Source: an uncultured Oscillospiraceae bacterium
GTDB taxonomy: Bacteria; Bacillota; Clostridia; Oscillospirales; Oscillospiraceae
Length of the DNA stretch: 64,000 nucleotides
NCBI GenBank assembly: GCA_934552825.1
Contig: CAKTEQ010000004.1
Span: 186,001 to 250,000 of the forward strand
Reading direction: 5' to 3'
Shown here piece by piece: positions 1 to 8,014 of the stretch (position 1 is its first letter; each line of letters begins with the position of its first letter). Position numbers and translations under genes: made by a program. Under the pieces are notes generated by a model, which was given only the letters and a program-made list of their open reading frames with translations, was not told the origin of the DNA and searched no databases.

Positions 1-1209
1 TTTCTCCAGAAGGACGTGGCAAGGCAGCGCGTGGTTGAGCTCTCCGAGCGGTATGGTCTCTATATAGATCCCGACGCTCTTATTGAGGACATCACCGTTG
101 GTATGCAGCAGCGCACGGAAATCCTCAAAATGCTCTACCGGGACAACGAGATCCTCATCTTCGACGAGCCCACAGCCGTGCTCACGCCCCAGGAGATCGA
201 GGAGCTCATGCAGATAATGCGCAACCTCGTGGCTGAGGGCAAGAGTATACTCTTCATCTCTCATAAGCTCAACGAGATAATGGAGGTTGCCGACAGGGTA
301 ACCGTCCTGCGCAAGGGCAAATATGTAGGCACCGTAAACGTCTCCGACACAAGCAAGGAGGAGCTCTCCCGCATGATGGTCGGGCGCAGCGTTGAGTTCA
401 CCGTCCAGAAGGGGGAGGCACATCCGAAGGATGTGGTCTTCCGTGCGGAAAATATCACGGTCGGCTCCAAGGTCCATAAGGAGAACGCCGTTAAAAACGT
501 CAGCTTCGACGTGCGCGCGGGCGAGATCGTCTGCATCGCCGGTATTGACGGCAATGGCCAGACCGAGCTCGTCTACGGCATCACCGGACTTGAACCCCTT
601 AAGGGCGGCAAGCTCACTCTCAAGGGCAGGGACATAACCCACCTCTCCATTCGCAAGCGCAGCGTCATGGGCATGAGCCATATCCCGGAGGACCGGCACA
701 AGTACGGTCTCGTGCTGGACTACACTCTTGAGGACAATATGGTGCTCCAGCGCTATTTCGAACCCGAGTTCGTCTCAAGAGCGGGGTTCCTTAAGCGCAA
801 GCCTATCCGCGAGTACGCTCTCAGGCTCATCGACCAGTATGACATCCGTTCCGGTCAGGGCCCCACCACTCCGGCGCGCAGCATGTCCGGTGGCAACCAG
901 CAGAAGGCGATAGTCGCCCGTGAGATCGACCGTGACCCGGAGCTGCTCGTCGCCGTCCAGCCCACCCGCGGCCTAGATGTCGGCGCTATCGAGTACATCC
1001 ACAGTCAAATAATCGCCCAGCGTGACGCCGGCAAGGCGGTGCTGCTGGTGTCTTTGGAAATGGACGAGGTCATGAGCCTGTCCGACCACATTCTCGTCAT
1101 GTACGAGGGTGAGATCGTCGGCGAGCTTGACCCCAAGAAAACGACTAACGAAGAACTCGGTCTCTATATGGCCGGTGCCAAGAGAGAAGGTGCAGCCAAT
1201 GAAAACTAA
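1..1209 (+). CDS. Nucleoside/BMP-type ABC importer, ATP-binding protein (5' end cut by window)
   Basis: The reading frame is open from base 1, so the gene begins upstream; the GTG at 16 is internal. It energises uptake of a small polar solute, probably a nucleoside, with the two permeases that follow. The visible part holds the end of a first nucleotide-binding domain (signature region, Walker B 'ILIFDEPTAVL', switch His in 'FISHKL') and a complete second domain with a 'GIDGNGQTE' Walker A-like loop, 'SGGNQQK' signature and 'VAVQPTRGLDVG'. The Walker B glutamate is Gln in domain two, which is usual in the duplicated sugar/nucleoside ATPases (RbsA, YufO/NupO type). The stop overlaps the start of the next gene. 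The BMP-like binding lipoprotein gene is expected upstream, outside the window. Substrate is inferred from family only. Confidence 0.9.
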   Translation, partial: FLQKDVARQRVVELSERYGLYIDPDALIEDITVGMQQRTEILKMLYRDNEILIFDEPTAVLTPQEIEELMQIMRNLVAEGKSILFISHKLNEIMEVADRVTVLRKGKYVGTVNVSDTSKEELSRMMVGRSVEFTVQKGEAHPKDVVFRAENITVGSKVHKENAVKNVSFDVRAGEIVCIAGIDGNGQTELVYGITGLEPLKGGKLTLKGRDITHLSIRKRSVMGMSHIPEDRHKYGLVLDYTLEDNMVLQRYFEPEFVSRAGFLKRKPIREYALRLIDQYDIRSGQGPTTPARSMSGGNQQKAIVAREIDRDPELLVAVQPTRGLDVGAIEYIHSQIIAQRDAGKAVLLVSLEMDEVMSLSDHILVMYEGEIVGELDPKKTTNEELGLYMAGAKREGAANEN

Positions 1210-2353
1210 AAAGTCCCTTCTCCGCAGCGACGGTTTCCAGTCACTTATCGCATCCCTGCTGTGCATACTGCTGGGTCTGCTCATAGGCTACATCGTCCTG
1301 CTCATAATCAATCCCGCCGGTGCGTGGGAGGCGATAACCACCATAATCAAGAACTTCCTCACATATTCAAAGAGTCTGGCAAAACTCAAGTATCTGGGCA
1401 GCACCCTCGCAAAGACGGCTCCCCTCATAATGTGCAGCCTCTCCATCTTGTTTGCGTACAAGGTCGGCATGTTCAATATCGGCGCCGCTGGGCAGTATGT
1501 CGTGGGTGCCGGTGCGAGCCTGTACTTTGCCCTGGCACTGCAGATGCCCTGGTATGTTTGTATGCTCGCCGCCGTGGCGGCAGGCGCCCTCTGGGGCGCC
1601 ATCTCCGGCGCGCTGAAGGCTTACTGCAATGTTAACGAAGTCATCTCCTGCATCATGCTCAACTGGATAGGGCTCTACCTCGTGAACTCCCTGCTCATAA
1701 AGGTCAAGGAGACCACGAGCCCCTATACCCTCCCAATAGCCAACACGAGTCCCGGTTCTGTGATCCCTTCCTGCGGGCTCAACAAGCTCTTCAGCAATAA
1801 CCAGTATGTGACTATCGCGATCCCCCTTGCCGTTGTCATTGCCGTGCTCATATGGATCGTCCTCTCCAAGACACAGTTCGGCTATGAGCTCAAGGCGACG
1901 GGCAACAACCCCAACGCCGCCAAGTACTGCGGCATGAACGAGAAGCGCAACCTCATCCTCACCATGGTCATCTCCGGCGCTCTCGCCGGTCTCGGCGCCG
2001 CAATGCTCTATCTCACGGGCTTTGAGCAGTGGCAGACGACCCAGTCCTCTGTGCCCAGCATGGGCTTCAACGGCATCTCCGCGGCGTTCCTGGGCGGCCT
2101 TAACCCCATCGGCTCCGTGTTCTCCTCGTTCTTCATCGAGCATATTACGATAGGCGGCGCCTATGTGGATAAGACCATGTACTCCGCCCAGATCTCCGAC
2201 CTTATCTCCTCGCTCATAATCTACCTGTGCGCTTTCGTGCTGTTCCTCAAGTACGCGATGAACAAATACCTGGCGCACCGTGATGAGCGCAGAGCCGAAA
2301 AGGCGGCGGCTTTAGCTGAAGCCGAAAGCGGGAAAGGAGGCGCACAGGCATGA
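1199..2353 (+). CDS. ABC importer permease, nucleoside/BMP type (YufP/NupP-like)
   Basis: Inner-membrane permease of the importer, 384 residues. I chose ATG 1199 because it follows an AGAGAGAAGG ribosome site and overlaps the ATPase stop by 11 bases; a longer in-frame reading to 1109 would run far into the ATPase gene. The protein has about eight to ten hydrophobic segments from residue 15 onward and the conserved central stretches of the family ('KVGMFNIGAAGQY', 'GYELKATGNNPNAAKY', 'SGALAGLGAA'). It ends in a charged Ala/Glu-rich tail. It overlaps the next permease by four bases (ATGA), so the three genes are one operon. The partner permease is the 2350-3291 product. Confidence 0.92.
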   Translation: MKTKKSLLRSDGFQSLIASLLCILLGLLIGYIVLLIINPAGAWEAITTIIKNFLTYSKSLAKLKYLGSTLAKTAPLIMCSLSILFAYKVGMFNIGAAGQYVVGAGASLYFALALQMPWYVCMLAAVAAGALWGAISGALKAYCNVNEVISCIMLNWIGLYLVNSLLIKVKETTSPYTLPIANTSPGSVIPSCGLNKLFSNNQYVTIAIPLAVVIAVLIWIVLSKTQFGYELKATGNNPNAAKYCGMNEKRNLILTMVISGALAGLGAAMLYLTGFEQWQTTQSSVPSMGFNGISAAFLGGLNPIGSVFSSFFIEHITIGGAYVDKTMYSAQISDLISSLIIYLCAFVLFLKYAMNKYLAHRDERRAEKAAALAEAESGKGGAQA

Positions 2354-3291
2354 TCCTGCTTATTCAGTACACTCTTATTTTCGCGTCAGTTCTTATCCTG
2401 GTAGCACTCGGCGGGTGCTTCTCGGAGCACTCCGGCGTAGTCAATATCGGCCTTGAGGGCATAATGGTCATCGGCGCTCTCGGTGGCGCGCTGGTTATGA
2501 AATTCCTGCCTGACAGTACGCCCGCTTTCTGGATGATAGTGCTGGTAGTGCTGGCGTCCATGGCGGCAGGGGCGATCTACTCCCTGCTCCTCGCGGTGGC
2601 GGCTATCAACTTCAACGCCGACCAGACCCTCGTTGGCACGGCAATGAACCTTCTCGCTACAGCGGCGGCGACAGTTTTCGTCAAAGCCATGAACACAGCG
2701 GAGAGCGTTGACAACGTCTCCTCCACCATCCAGTACATCAATGCGAAAAAGGCGTTTATCGTCAATCTTGGCGGTTTCGAGTTCAACTGGTTCATGTTCC
2801 TCGCCCTCGTCGCCCTCATTGTGTCGTTCATCGTGCTGTACAAGACCCGCTTTGGTCTGCGCCTCATGGCGTGCGGTGAGCACCCCCAGGCGGCGGACAG
2901 CGTGGGCATCAACGTATACAGGATGCGTTACGCGGGCGTGCTCATCTCCGGACTGCTGGGCGGTCTCGGCGGCATCGTGTTCATCACCGCCGGCGTCAGC
3001 GAATGGAAATTTGAGTACGGCGTGGCAGGCTTCGGCTTCCTCGCTCTGGCTGTTATGATCTTCGGCCAGTGGAAGCCAATACGCATCGCCCTTGCGGCGC
3101 TGCTGTTCGGTCTGTTCAGAGCCCTCTCCAACGTATACACCGGTTTCAGTTTCCTGACAGCCCTGAACCTCCCCGGCAGCCTTTATAATATGCTGCCATA
3201 CGTCATCTCCCTTATCGTTCTGGCGTTCACCTCCAAGAACTCCAGAGCACCGAAGGCAGAGGGCATACCATACGACAAAGGCTCCCGTTAG
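2350..3291 (+). CDS. ABC importer permease, nucleoside/BMP type (YufQ/NupQ-like)
   Basis: Second membrane subunit of the importer, 313 residues with about eight to ten membrane segments. The start overlaps the previous stop (ATGA) and is preceded by a strong GGAAAGGAGG site. Family motifs visible are 'SGVVNIGLEGIMVIGA' near residue 28 and 'FGLRLMACGEHPQAADSVGI' near 175, which form the coupling region facing the ATPase. It is the last gene of the operon and is followed by an intrinsic terminator. Assignment to the nucleoside (NupQ/YufQ) rather than ribose branch rests on the short two-permease architecture; the actual ligand cannot be read from sequence. Confidence 0.92.
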   Translation: MILLIQYTLIFASVLILVALGGCFSEHSGVVNIGLEGIMVIGALGGALVMKFLPDSTPAFWMIVLVVLASMAAGAIYSLLLAVAAINFNADQTLVGTAMNLLATAAATVFVKAMNTAESVDNVSSTIQYINAKKAFIVNLGGFEFNWFMFLALVALIVSFIVLYKTRFGLRLMACGEHPQAADSVGINVYRMRYAGVLISGLLGGLGGIVFITAGVSEWKFEYGVAGFGFLALAVMIFGQWKPIRIALAALLFGLFRALSNVYTGFSFLTALNLPGSLYNMLPYVISLIVLAFTSKNSRAPKAEGIPYDKGSR

Positions 3292-3307
3292 TGCCTGAAT
3301 ATAAAAG

Positions 3308-3350
3308 AATCCCGGAGGCGGAATTAAAACCGTCTCCGGGATTTATTTAT
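3308..3350 (+). terminator. Intrinsic terminator after the ABC importer operon
   Basis: Fourteen-position stem (3308-3321 pairing with 3330-3343, one wobble) with an A-rich loop, followed by TTTATTTAT on the plus strand. On the minus strand it is followed by CTTTTAT, so it may also end the convergent HD-domain gene. Confidence 0.8.
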
Positions 3351-3356
3351 GCTCTC

Positions 3357-3986
3357 TTACTCCTGCGCCTCGGCTTCCAGTTTCGGATACCAGATTTGCG
3401 CCATCTCCTTTGCGAGGGAGACAAACCTGTGGTTATAGTCCATGCGCAGGAACTTCTCGTCGAAATCGTTTATGCGAAACCTGTCCATATTGTCCGCATC
3501 CTTGAGCATGCAGCAAAAACTGCAGGCGTATTCGTCTCCTTTGAGGCCATACAGCTCCATAACTCCCGCCATATCCTCGTCCGGCCTGGAGTGAGCGTGG
3601 ACCGCGCACATTATCACGGTCAGGTCATAGCTCTCTTCCCTGCCGGTTATTTCGCCTATGACGGCTGCAGAACGCTCACCGTGGTATATGTCATAGCTGT
3701 CGTTCACCCTCCCCACATCGTGGTAAGCGCAGGCGTCCAGGAGCATCTCTGTCTCCCGCCGGTCTATGCCTCCTGCCATAGCGCCCAGCGCCCCAAGAAG
3801 CATGACTCTCTCGATATGGCTCTCCCCGTGGATACGGCTCGCGTAGAGTCTGTCCCGTTTCAGCCTTTTCATCCCTTCGAGGTACGTTTCGTAAAATCTC
3901 CAGAGTTTGAATTCCTCAAAAATATCCCGCTGCGTGAACCATCCGTCGCCGAAGAGTATCCGGTCAATTATATGGGCGTACTTCAT
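3357..3986 (-). CDS. HD-domain phosphohydrolase
   Basis: Probable metal-dependent phosphohydrolase, 209 residues. The HD signature is visible: His53/His57 in 'RIHGESHIERV', His89-Asp90 in 'ACAYHDVGRV', and His102 in 'IYHGERS', then a later Asp in 'LKDADNMD'. Start at 3986 gives a four-base ATGA overlap with the upstream LysR gene, so translation is coupled; the longer in-frame version has no ribosome site. Stand-alone HD proteins of this size act on nucleotides or other phosphoesters; the substrate here is unknown. Its coupling to a LysR gene that faces the crotonase array suggests a shared physiological role, but this is inference. Confidence 0.85.
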   Translation of the reverse strand: MKYAHIIDRILFGDGWFTQRDIFEEFKLWRFYETYLEGMKRLKRDRLYASRIHGESHIERVMLLGALGAMAGGIDRRETEMLLDACAYHDVGRVNDSYDIYHGERSAAVIGEITGREESYDLTVIMCAVHAHSRPDEDMAGVMELYGLKGDEYACSFCCMLKDADNMDRFRINDFDEKFLRMDYNHRFVSLAKEMAQIWYPKLEAEAQE

Positions 3987-4900
3987 ACCGTCTCGTTCTG
4001 CTCCATCTCCGCCAGGGACGATATGAAGAACTCTCTGACCCGGTCGATAGACGCAAGCTTCGGGCTGTCCTTCTTCCACATAAACATTACATCATACTTC
4101 GTGGGTACGCCTTCTATGTGCAGCAGCTTATATCTGCCGTCACGGAAACAGTTCACCCCCGGAAGCACCGCAAGGCCGGCGCCCGCCATGACCTGCATCG
4201 CCATCTCCGCGATGTTTCTTGGCTGGGTGACATTATACCTTCTGTTCGTGCCCTTCTCCAGATAGTGATGTATATTGGCGCAGACATTATTTGATATGGC
4301 GGGCTCATCCGCTATGAGTATCCGCTCGTCCTCAAGCTCGTTCACGGACACGCTGTCCATGCAGGCGAGGCGGTGATTGTTGGGGGCTATGAGATAATAC
4401 TCGTCCTCCCACAGGGGCACCCAGCCTATATCCTCAGGTATCACGTCGATCTCGCCGTATGTGGAGATGCCCATGTCAGCTCCGCCGTCCTGAATGCGGG
4501 AGATAATATTCTCGTTGCGCGCGAGGAGCGATAGGTTGAGTAGGATATTGGGGTCCTTCTCCTTCAACTCGTTGCATATGTGATATACCCTGTCGTCCTG
4601 CATGAGGTACATCACAAAATTGAGCCGCTCCTTGCTGGACTCATCGTACATCCAAATCTTTTCCTCGATTTCCCGCTTCATCTTGAGCAGGTCACTGCCC
4701 TCACGCACGAGGAACTTCCCTGCCTCTGTGAGCTTAACGGAGTGGGTGTCCCTGTTGAGGAGCTTCGTGTTGAGGGACTCCTCCAGGGCTGTGACGTGGC
4801 GGCTGAGCGTTGACTGGCTTATAAACAGTCTGTTCGCTGCCTTTGTGAAATTCATATCCTTGACGACCTCAAGGAAATAATTCAACTGTTCGAAGGTCAT
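3983..4900 (-). CDS. LysR-family transcriptional regulator
   Basis: DNA-binding regulator of 305 residues. The N-terminal winged helix-turn-helix is clear ('MTFEQLNYFLEVV', 'AANRLFISQSTLSRHV', 'ALEESLNTKLL'), followed by a linker helix and a LysR substrate-binding domain. ATG 4900 is preceded by an AGAGGTG site; the upstream in-frame extension is unlikely. It is transcribed away from the first crotonase cassette with about 390 bases between the starts, the classic LysR arrangement, so the array is the likely target. Each of the four array promoters is preceded by TGCA-type repeats that could be its operators. The inducer is unknown. Confidence 0.92.
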   Translation of the reverse strand: MTFEQLNYFLEVVKDMNFTKAANRLFISQSTLSRHVTALEESLNTKLLNRDTHSVKLTEAGKFLVREGSDLLKMKREIEEKIWMYDESSKERLNFVMYLMQDDRVYHICNELKEKDPNILLNLSLLARNENIISRIQDGGADMGISTYGEIDVIPEDIGWVPLWEDEYYLIAPNNHRLACMDSVSVNELEDERILIADEPAISNNVCANIHHYLEKGTNRRYNVTQPRNIAEMAMQVMAGAGLAVLPGVNCFRDGRYKLLHIEGVPTKYDVMFMWKKDSPKLASIDRVREFFISSLAEMEQNETV

Positions 4901-4937
4901 TTTTTCACCTCTGGGATAACTTTTTTGAACACCAAAC

Positions 4938-4966
4938 AGTATACCGCACACTATTCAAAATTTCAA
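4938..4966 (-). promoter_or_regulatory. Probable sigma-A promoter of the LysR gene
   Basis: On the minus strand TTGAAA (4961-4966) and TATACT (4938-4943) are separated by 17 bases, about 40 bases upstream of the LysR start. Spacing and hexamers match the housekeeping consensus well. Confidence 0.6.
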
Positions 4967-5135
4967 TATTATTTTGCAAAAAATAGATTACCGTGATGTT
5001 GAATCCTTGAAAAACAACCTTTTTGATTTCGGATAACCTCAGGCTGTTCAGATGGGTGTCAATTTTTATTTCAGCCTCAAAAACGTGTCTGATTTTCAGT
5101 TTTTGCATTGCCTAACGGGTTTGTTATGCATTCTG

Positions 5136-5152
5136 CGCAAAAATATTTTGCG
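5136..5152. promoter_or_regulatory. Palindrome upstream of crotonase cassette 1, candidate LysR operator
   Basis: CGCAAAA-ATA-TTTTGCG is a perfect 7-3-7 inverted repeat ending 10 bases before the -35 of the first crotonase promoter and lying between it and the divergent LysR gene. LysR proteins bind AT-rich interrupted palindromes in this position. The 5101-5135 flank also carries two TGCAT elements. Confidence 0.45.
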
Positions 5153-5162
5153 TTTTCCCTAT

Positions 5163-5191
5163 TTCACAATTCATTTCAAACATGGTAAACA
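5163..5191 (+). promoter_or_regulatory. Promoter of crotonase cassette 1
   Basis: TTCACA (5163-5168), 17-base spacer, TAAACA (5186-5191) with an upstream TGG (extended -10). The same element recurs before all four tandem genes. The predicted leader is about 90 bases. The rest of the 4901-5286 gap is AT-rich with no gene. Confidence 0.65.
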
Positions 5192-5286
5192 TAGTGAGAA
5201 GGTTCGTAGGAGTTGCAGTTAATATGCGTTTTCTACATAACCTTTTTAATTCTAAATTCAACTTTTATATAAGGAGGAAATTAAAA

Positions 5287-6396
5287 ATGGCAAAGCAGAG
5301 AGACGACAGACCTTTGTTTACACCCGAACTTCCCATGACTCACGAGCGTTACCCCTTCGACATGAAGGCTGACGAAATCAACGAGTGGATCCCCGTATTC
5401 GCTGAGAGCGACGCCGGCAAGCGCCCCGATCATCCTACAACAAACTTCCGCCTGCCCGAGTATCACAGCTTTGAGGAGTACTCCGAGATCCTGAAGGATC
5501 ACTTCATCATGAAGTGCAGGGACGGCATCGTTGAGGCAAGAGCTTACACCCCCGGTGAGCCTGACGGCTGGATCTGGGGCACAGCTCCTCACGCATGGGT
5601 CCATAAGATGTTCCAGCTGGTCCACGAGGATCATGACGCTGAGGTCCTCATCTTCGGCTCCGTGGGCAAGAACTACTTCAATGATCAGCGTTCCATCGGC
5701 CTTTGCGACTGCTACCGTGATACATCCAAGCCCTTCCAGCCCGTTGACGAGTTCCAGCGCGGTCAGATGTGGCAGGCTTTCCAGCACCAGTATCAGGATG
5801 GTACAAACGACATCGAAGAGGAAGTCAACATTGAGATCCCCACCATCGGCGTATGGCAGGGCGGCGCTTTCCACTCCGACCTCTTCCTGTTCTGCGACAT
5901 CACTATCGCAACAGAGGACGCTTGGATGGCTGAGAACCACTTCCGCATCAACATGTACCCCGGCGACGGCGTTCAGATCATCTGGCGCATGCTCATGGGC
6001 CAGAAGCGCTTCGCTTACGCTGAGCTGACAGGTGAGATCATCACAGCACGTAAGGCTCTGGAGTACGGCATGATCAACGAGATCGCTAAGGACGTTGACA
6101 CCGCTTGGAAGCGCTCCTGGGAGATCGCTGAGCTCATCATGCACTCCGGCACACGTCAGACACGCCGCCTGACAGTCCAGTGCATCCGCAAGCCTGTTAA
6201 GGAAGCTGTCGCTGACGAGCTGAAGATGGGCTTCGCTACAGAGATGTGGAACACGATTACAGAGCAGTCTCCTCACGCTCCTATCTACTGGCAGACAGCG
6301 AAGGCTCAGGCCCGCGAGGTCATGGCAGCCGAGAAGCAGGGCAAGGTCGTTCGTCCTCGTATCGGCAAGTTCATTGTGGAAGACATCATCAAGTAA
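5287..6396 (+). CDS. Crotonase-superfamily hydrolase, tandem copy 1 (6-oxocamphor hydrolase-like)
   Basis: 369 residues; ATG 5287 follows AAGGAGGAAATT. The fold is crotonase (strand 'EVLIFG', loop 'GSVGKNYF', 'NIEIPTIGVWQGGAFHSD', 'EIITARKALEYGMINEI'). Residues matching what I recall as catalytic in 6-oxocamphor hydrolase are all present: His102 (His45), His196 (His122), His218 (His145), Asp227 in 'YPGDG' (Asp154) and Glu319 (Glu244), with 9 and 92 residues between the last three. This favours C-C hydrolysis of a diketone over CoA-ester hydration. An N-terminal ~75-residue extension ('MAKQRDDRPL...') is absent from the camphor enzyme. This copy has a four-residue longer form, with an insertion near residues 129-138 in the loop beside the active site. 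Codon use suggests high expression. Substrate unknown. Confidence 0.85.
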   Translation: MAKQRDDRPLFTPELPMTHERYPFDMKADEINEWIPVFAESDAGKRPDHPTTNFRLPEYHSFEEYSEILKDHFIMKCRDGIVEARAYTPGEPDGWIWGTAPHAWVHKMFQLVHEDHDAEVLIFGSVGKNYFNDQRSIGLCDCYRDTSKPFQPVDEFQRGQMWQAFQHQYQDGTNDIEEEVNIEIPTIGVWQGGAFHSDLFLFCDITIATEDAWMAENHFRINMYPGDGVQIIWRMLMGQKRFAYAELTGEIITARKALEYGMINEIAKDVDTAWKRSWEIAELIMHSGTRQTRRLTVQCIRKPVKEAVADELKMGFATEMWNTITEQSPHAPIYWQTAKAQAREVMAAEKQGKVVRPRIGKFIVEDIIK

Positions 6397-6450
6397 TTAT
6401 AATTTCGTACTTAATCGCCCGAGCTTTGTTGCTCAGTTGCATGGTGGTGA

Positions 6451-6490
6451 GCCCGTTCCGCTTCTCCGCGGAGCGGGCTTTTCCCCTTTT
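6451..6490 (+). terminator. Terminator of crotonase cassette 1
   Basis: Eleven-pair stem (6451-6461 with 6468-6478, one G-T pair), six-base loop, then TTTTCCCCTTTT. It isolates copy 1 from copy 2. Confidence 0.85.
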
Positions 6491-6517
6491 CAGTTATGGC
6501 ATCGCCGCAATGCTCCT

Positions 6518-6561
6518 TTGCATTTTTTGCATTTCACAATGCCCCCGAAAAGTGGTAAATA
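6518..6561 (+). promoter_or_regulatory. Promoter and candidate operator of crotonase cassette 2
   Basis: TTCACA (6533-6538), 17 bases, TAAATA (6556-6561) with an extended TGG. A duplicated TTGCAT element (6518-6532) abuts the -35. Bases 6518-6540 are identical to 7869-7891 before copy 3, which marks this block as a conserved control element. Confidence 0.65.
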
Positions 6562-6664
6562 ATATGTAGGAAATGTAGAAGAAATATCTCGTAATTGTGA
6601 TATTTTGCCAATCATCTCCGTGTTACAATTTGTTTATTTAATTATATTAAGGAGGAAATATACA

Positions 6665-7762
6665 ATGGCAAAGCAGAGAGACGATAGACCTTTGGTAACT
6701 CCTGAGCTCCCCATGACTCACGAGCGTTACCCCTTCGACATGAAGGCGGCTGACATCAACGAGTGGATCCCCGTATTCGCTGAGAGCGACGCTGGCAAGC
6801 GCCCCGATCATCCTACAACAAACTTCCGTCTGCCCGAGTACCTGTCCTTTGACGAGTATTCCGAGATCCTGAAGGATCACTTCCACATGAAGATGAAGGA
6901 CGGCATTGTTGAGGCTAAGGCTTACACACCCGGCGAAAAGGGCTGGATCTGGGGCACACCTCCTCATGCTTTCGTTCATAAGATGTTCCAGTATGTCCAC
7001 GAAGATCACGACGCAGAAGTCCTGATTTTCGGTTCCGAAGGCCCCAACTTCTTTGAGTCCATCGGCATGCGTGACTGCCACCGTGACACATCCAAGCCCT
7101 TCCAGCCCGTATCCGAGTTCGTAAGAGGCCAGATGTGGTCCGCTTTCCAGCACCAGTATCAGGATGGCACAAACGACATCGAAGAGGAAGTCAACATTGA
7201 GATCCCCACCATCGGCGTATGGCAGGGCGGCGCTTTCCATTCCGACCTCTTCCTGTTCACAGATATCACCCTCGCAACAGAGGACGCTTGGATGGCTGAG
7301 AACCACTTCCGTATCAACATGTACCCCGGCGACGGCGTTCAGATCATCTGGCGCATGCTCATGGGTCAGAAGCGCTTCGCTTACGCTGAGCTGACAGGTG
7401 AGATCATCACAGCACGTAAGGCTCTCGAGTACGGCATGATCAACGAGATCGCTAAGGACGTCGACGAGGCTTATAAGCGCGCTTGGGAGATCGCTGAGCT
7501 CATCATGCACTCCGGCACACGTCAGACACGCCGCCTGACAGTCCAGTGCATCCGCAAGCCTGTTAAGGAAGCTGTCGCTGACGAGCTGAAGATGGGCTTC
7601 GCTACAGAGATGTGGAACACGATCACAGAGCAGTCTCCTCACGCTCCTATCTACTGGGAGACAGCAAAGGCAGAGGCTCGCGCTACTATCGCAGCCGAGA
7701 AGAAGGGCAAGGTTATCCGTCCTCGTATCGGCAAGTTCGTCGAGGAAGACCTCATCAAGTAA
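6665..7762 (+). CDS. Crotonase-superfamily hydrolase, tandem copy 2 (6-oxocamphor hydrolase-like)
   Basis: 365 residues, start ATG 6665 after AAGGAGGAAAT. It keeps the same five candidate catalytic residues: His101, His192, His214, Asp223, Glu315. It differs from copy 1 chiefly in residues 122-155, where it reads 'GSEGPNFFESIGMRDCH' and then 'SEFVRGQMWSAF', that is, in the crotonase loop that shapes the substrate pocket, and near 263-272. The last ~100 coding bases and the bases after the stop are almost identical to copy 3, unlike copy 1. Own promoter and terminator. It probably hydrolyses a related but not identical cyclic diketone; this is inference. Confidence 0.85.
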   Translation: MAKQRDDRPLVTPELPMTHERYPFDMKAADINEWIPVFAESDAGKRPDHPTTNFRLPEYLSFDEYSEILKDHFHMKMKDGIVEAKAYTPGEKGWIWGTPPHAFVHKMFQYVHEDHDAEVLIFGSEGPNFFESIGMRDCHRDTSKPFQPVSEFVRGQMWSAFQHQYQDGTNDIEEEVNIEIPTIGVWQGGAFHSDLFLFTDITLATEDAWMAENHFRINMYPGDGVQIIWRMLMGQKRFAYAELTGEIITARKALEYGMINEIAKDVDEAYKRAWEIAELIMHSGTRQTRRLTVQCIRKPVKEAVADELKMGFATEMWNTITEQSPHAPIYWETAKAEARATIAAEKKGKVIRPRIGKFVEEDLIK

Positions 7763-7806
7763 TTTACCCTTCGGTAATTATTTGCAGCGAATTGCTTAAG
7801 TCAATC

Positions 7807-7842
7807 AAAAGGACCGGCACACGATGTGTGCCGGTCCTTTTC
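7807..7842 (+). terminator. Terminator of crotonase cassette 2
   Basis: Fifteen-pair perfect stem (7808-7822 with 7826-7840), three-base loop, followed by a short T run. Confidence 0.85.
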
Positions 7843-7868
7843 AGTTATGGGAACATTGCAAAGCCCTG

Positions 7869-7913
7869 TTGCATTTTTTGCATTTCACAATTCCTATCAT
7901 AATATGGTAAAAA
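7869..7913 (+). promoter_or_regulatory. Promoter and candidate operator of crotonase cassette 3
   Basis: TTCACA (7884-7889), 18 bases, TAAAAA (7908-7913) preceded by TGG. The paired TTGCAT element at 7869-7883 is the same as before copy 2. Confidence 0.65.
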
Positions 7914-8014
7914 TTATATCAAGGTGTATTTGTGATAGTTGCGGCTTTTGTCGCCTTTTCACATAATGACCCCATGCAACTGTTTGCAACATATTTTAAG
8001 GAGGAAATTATACC

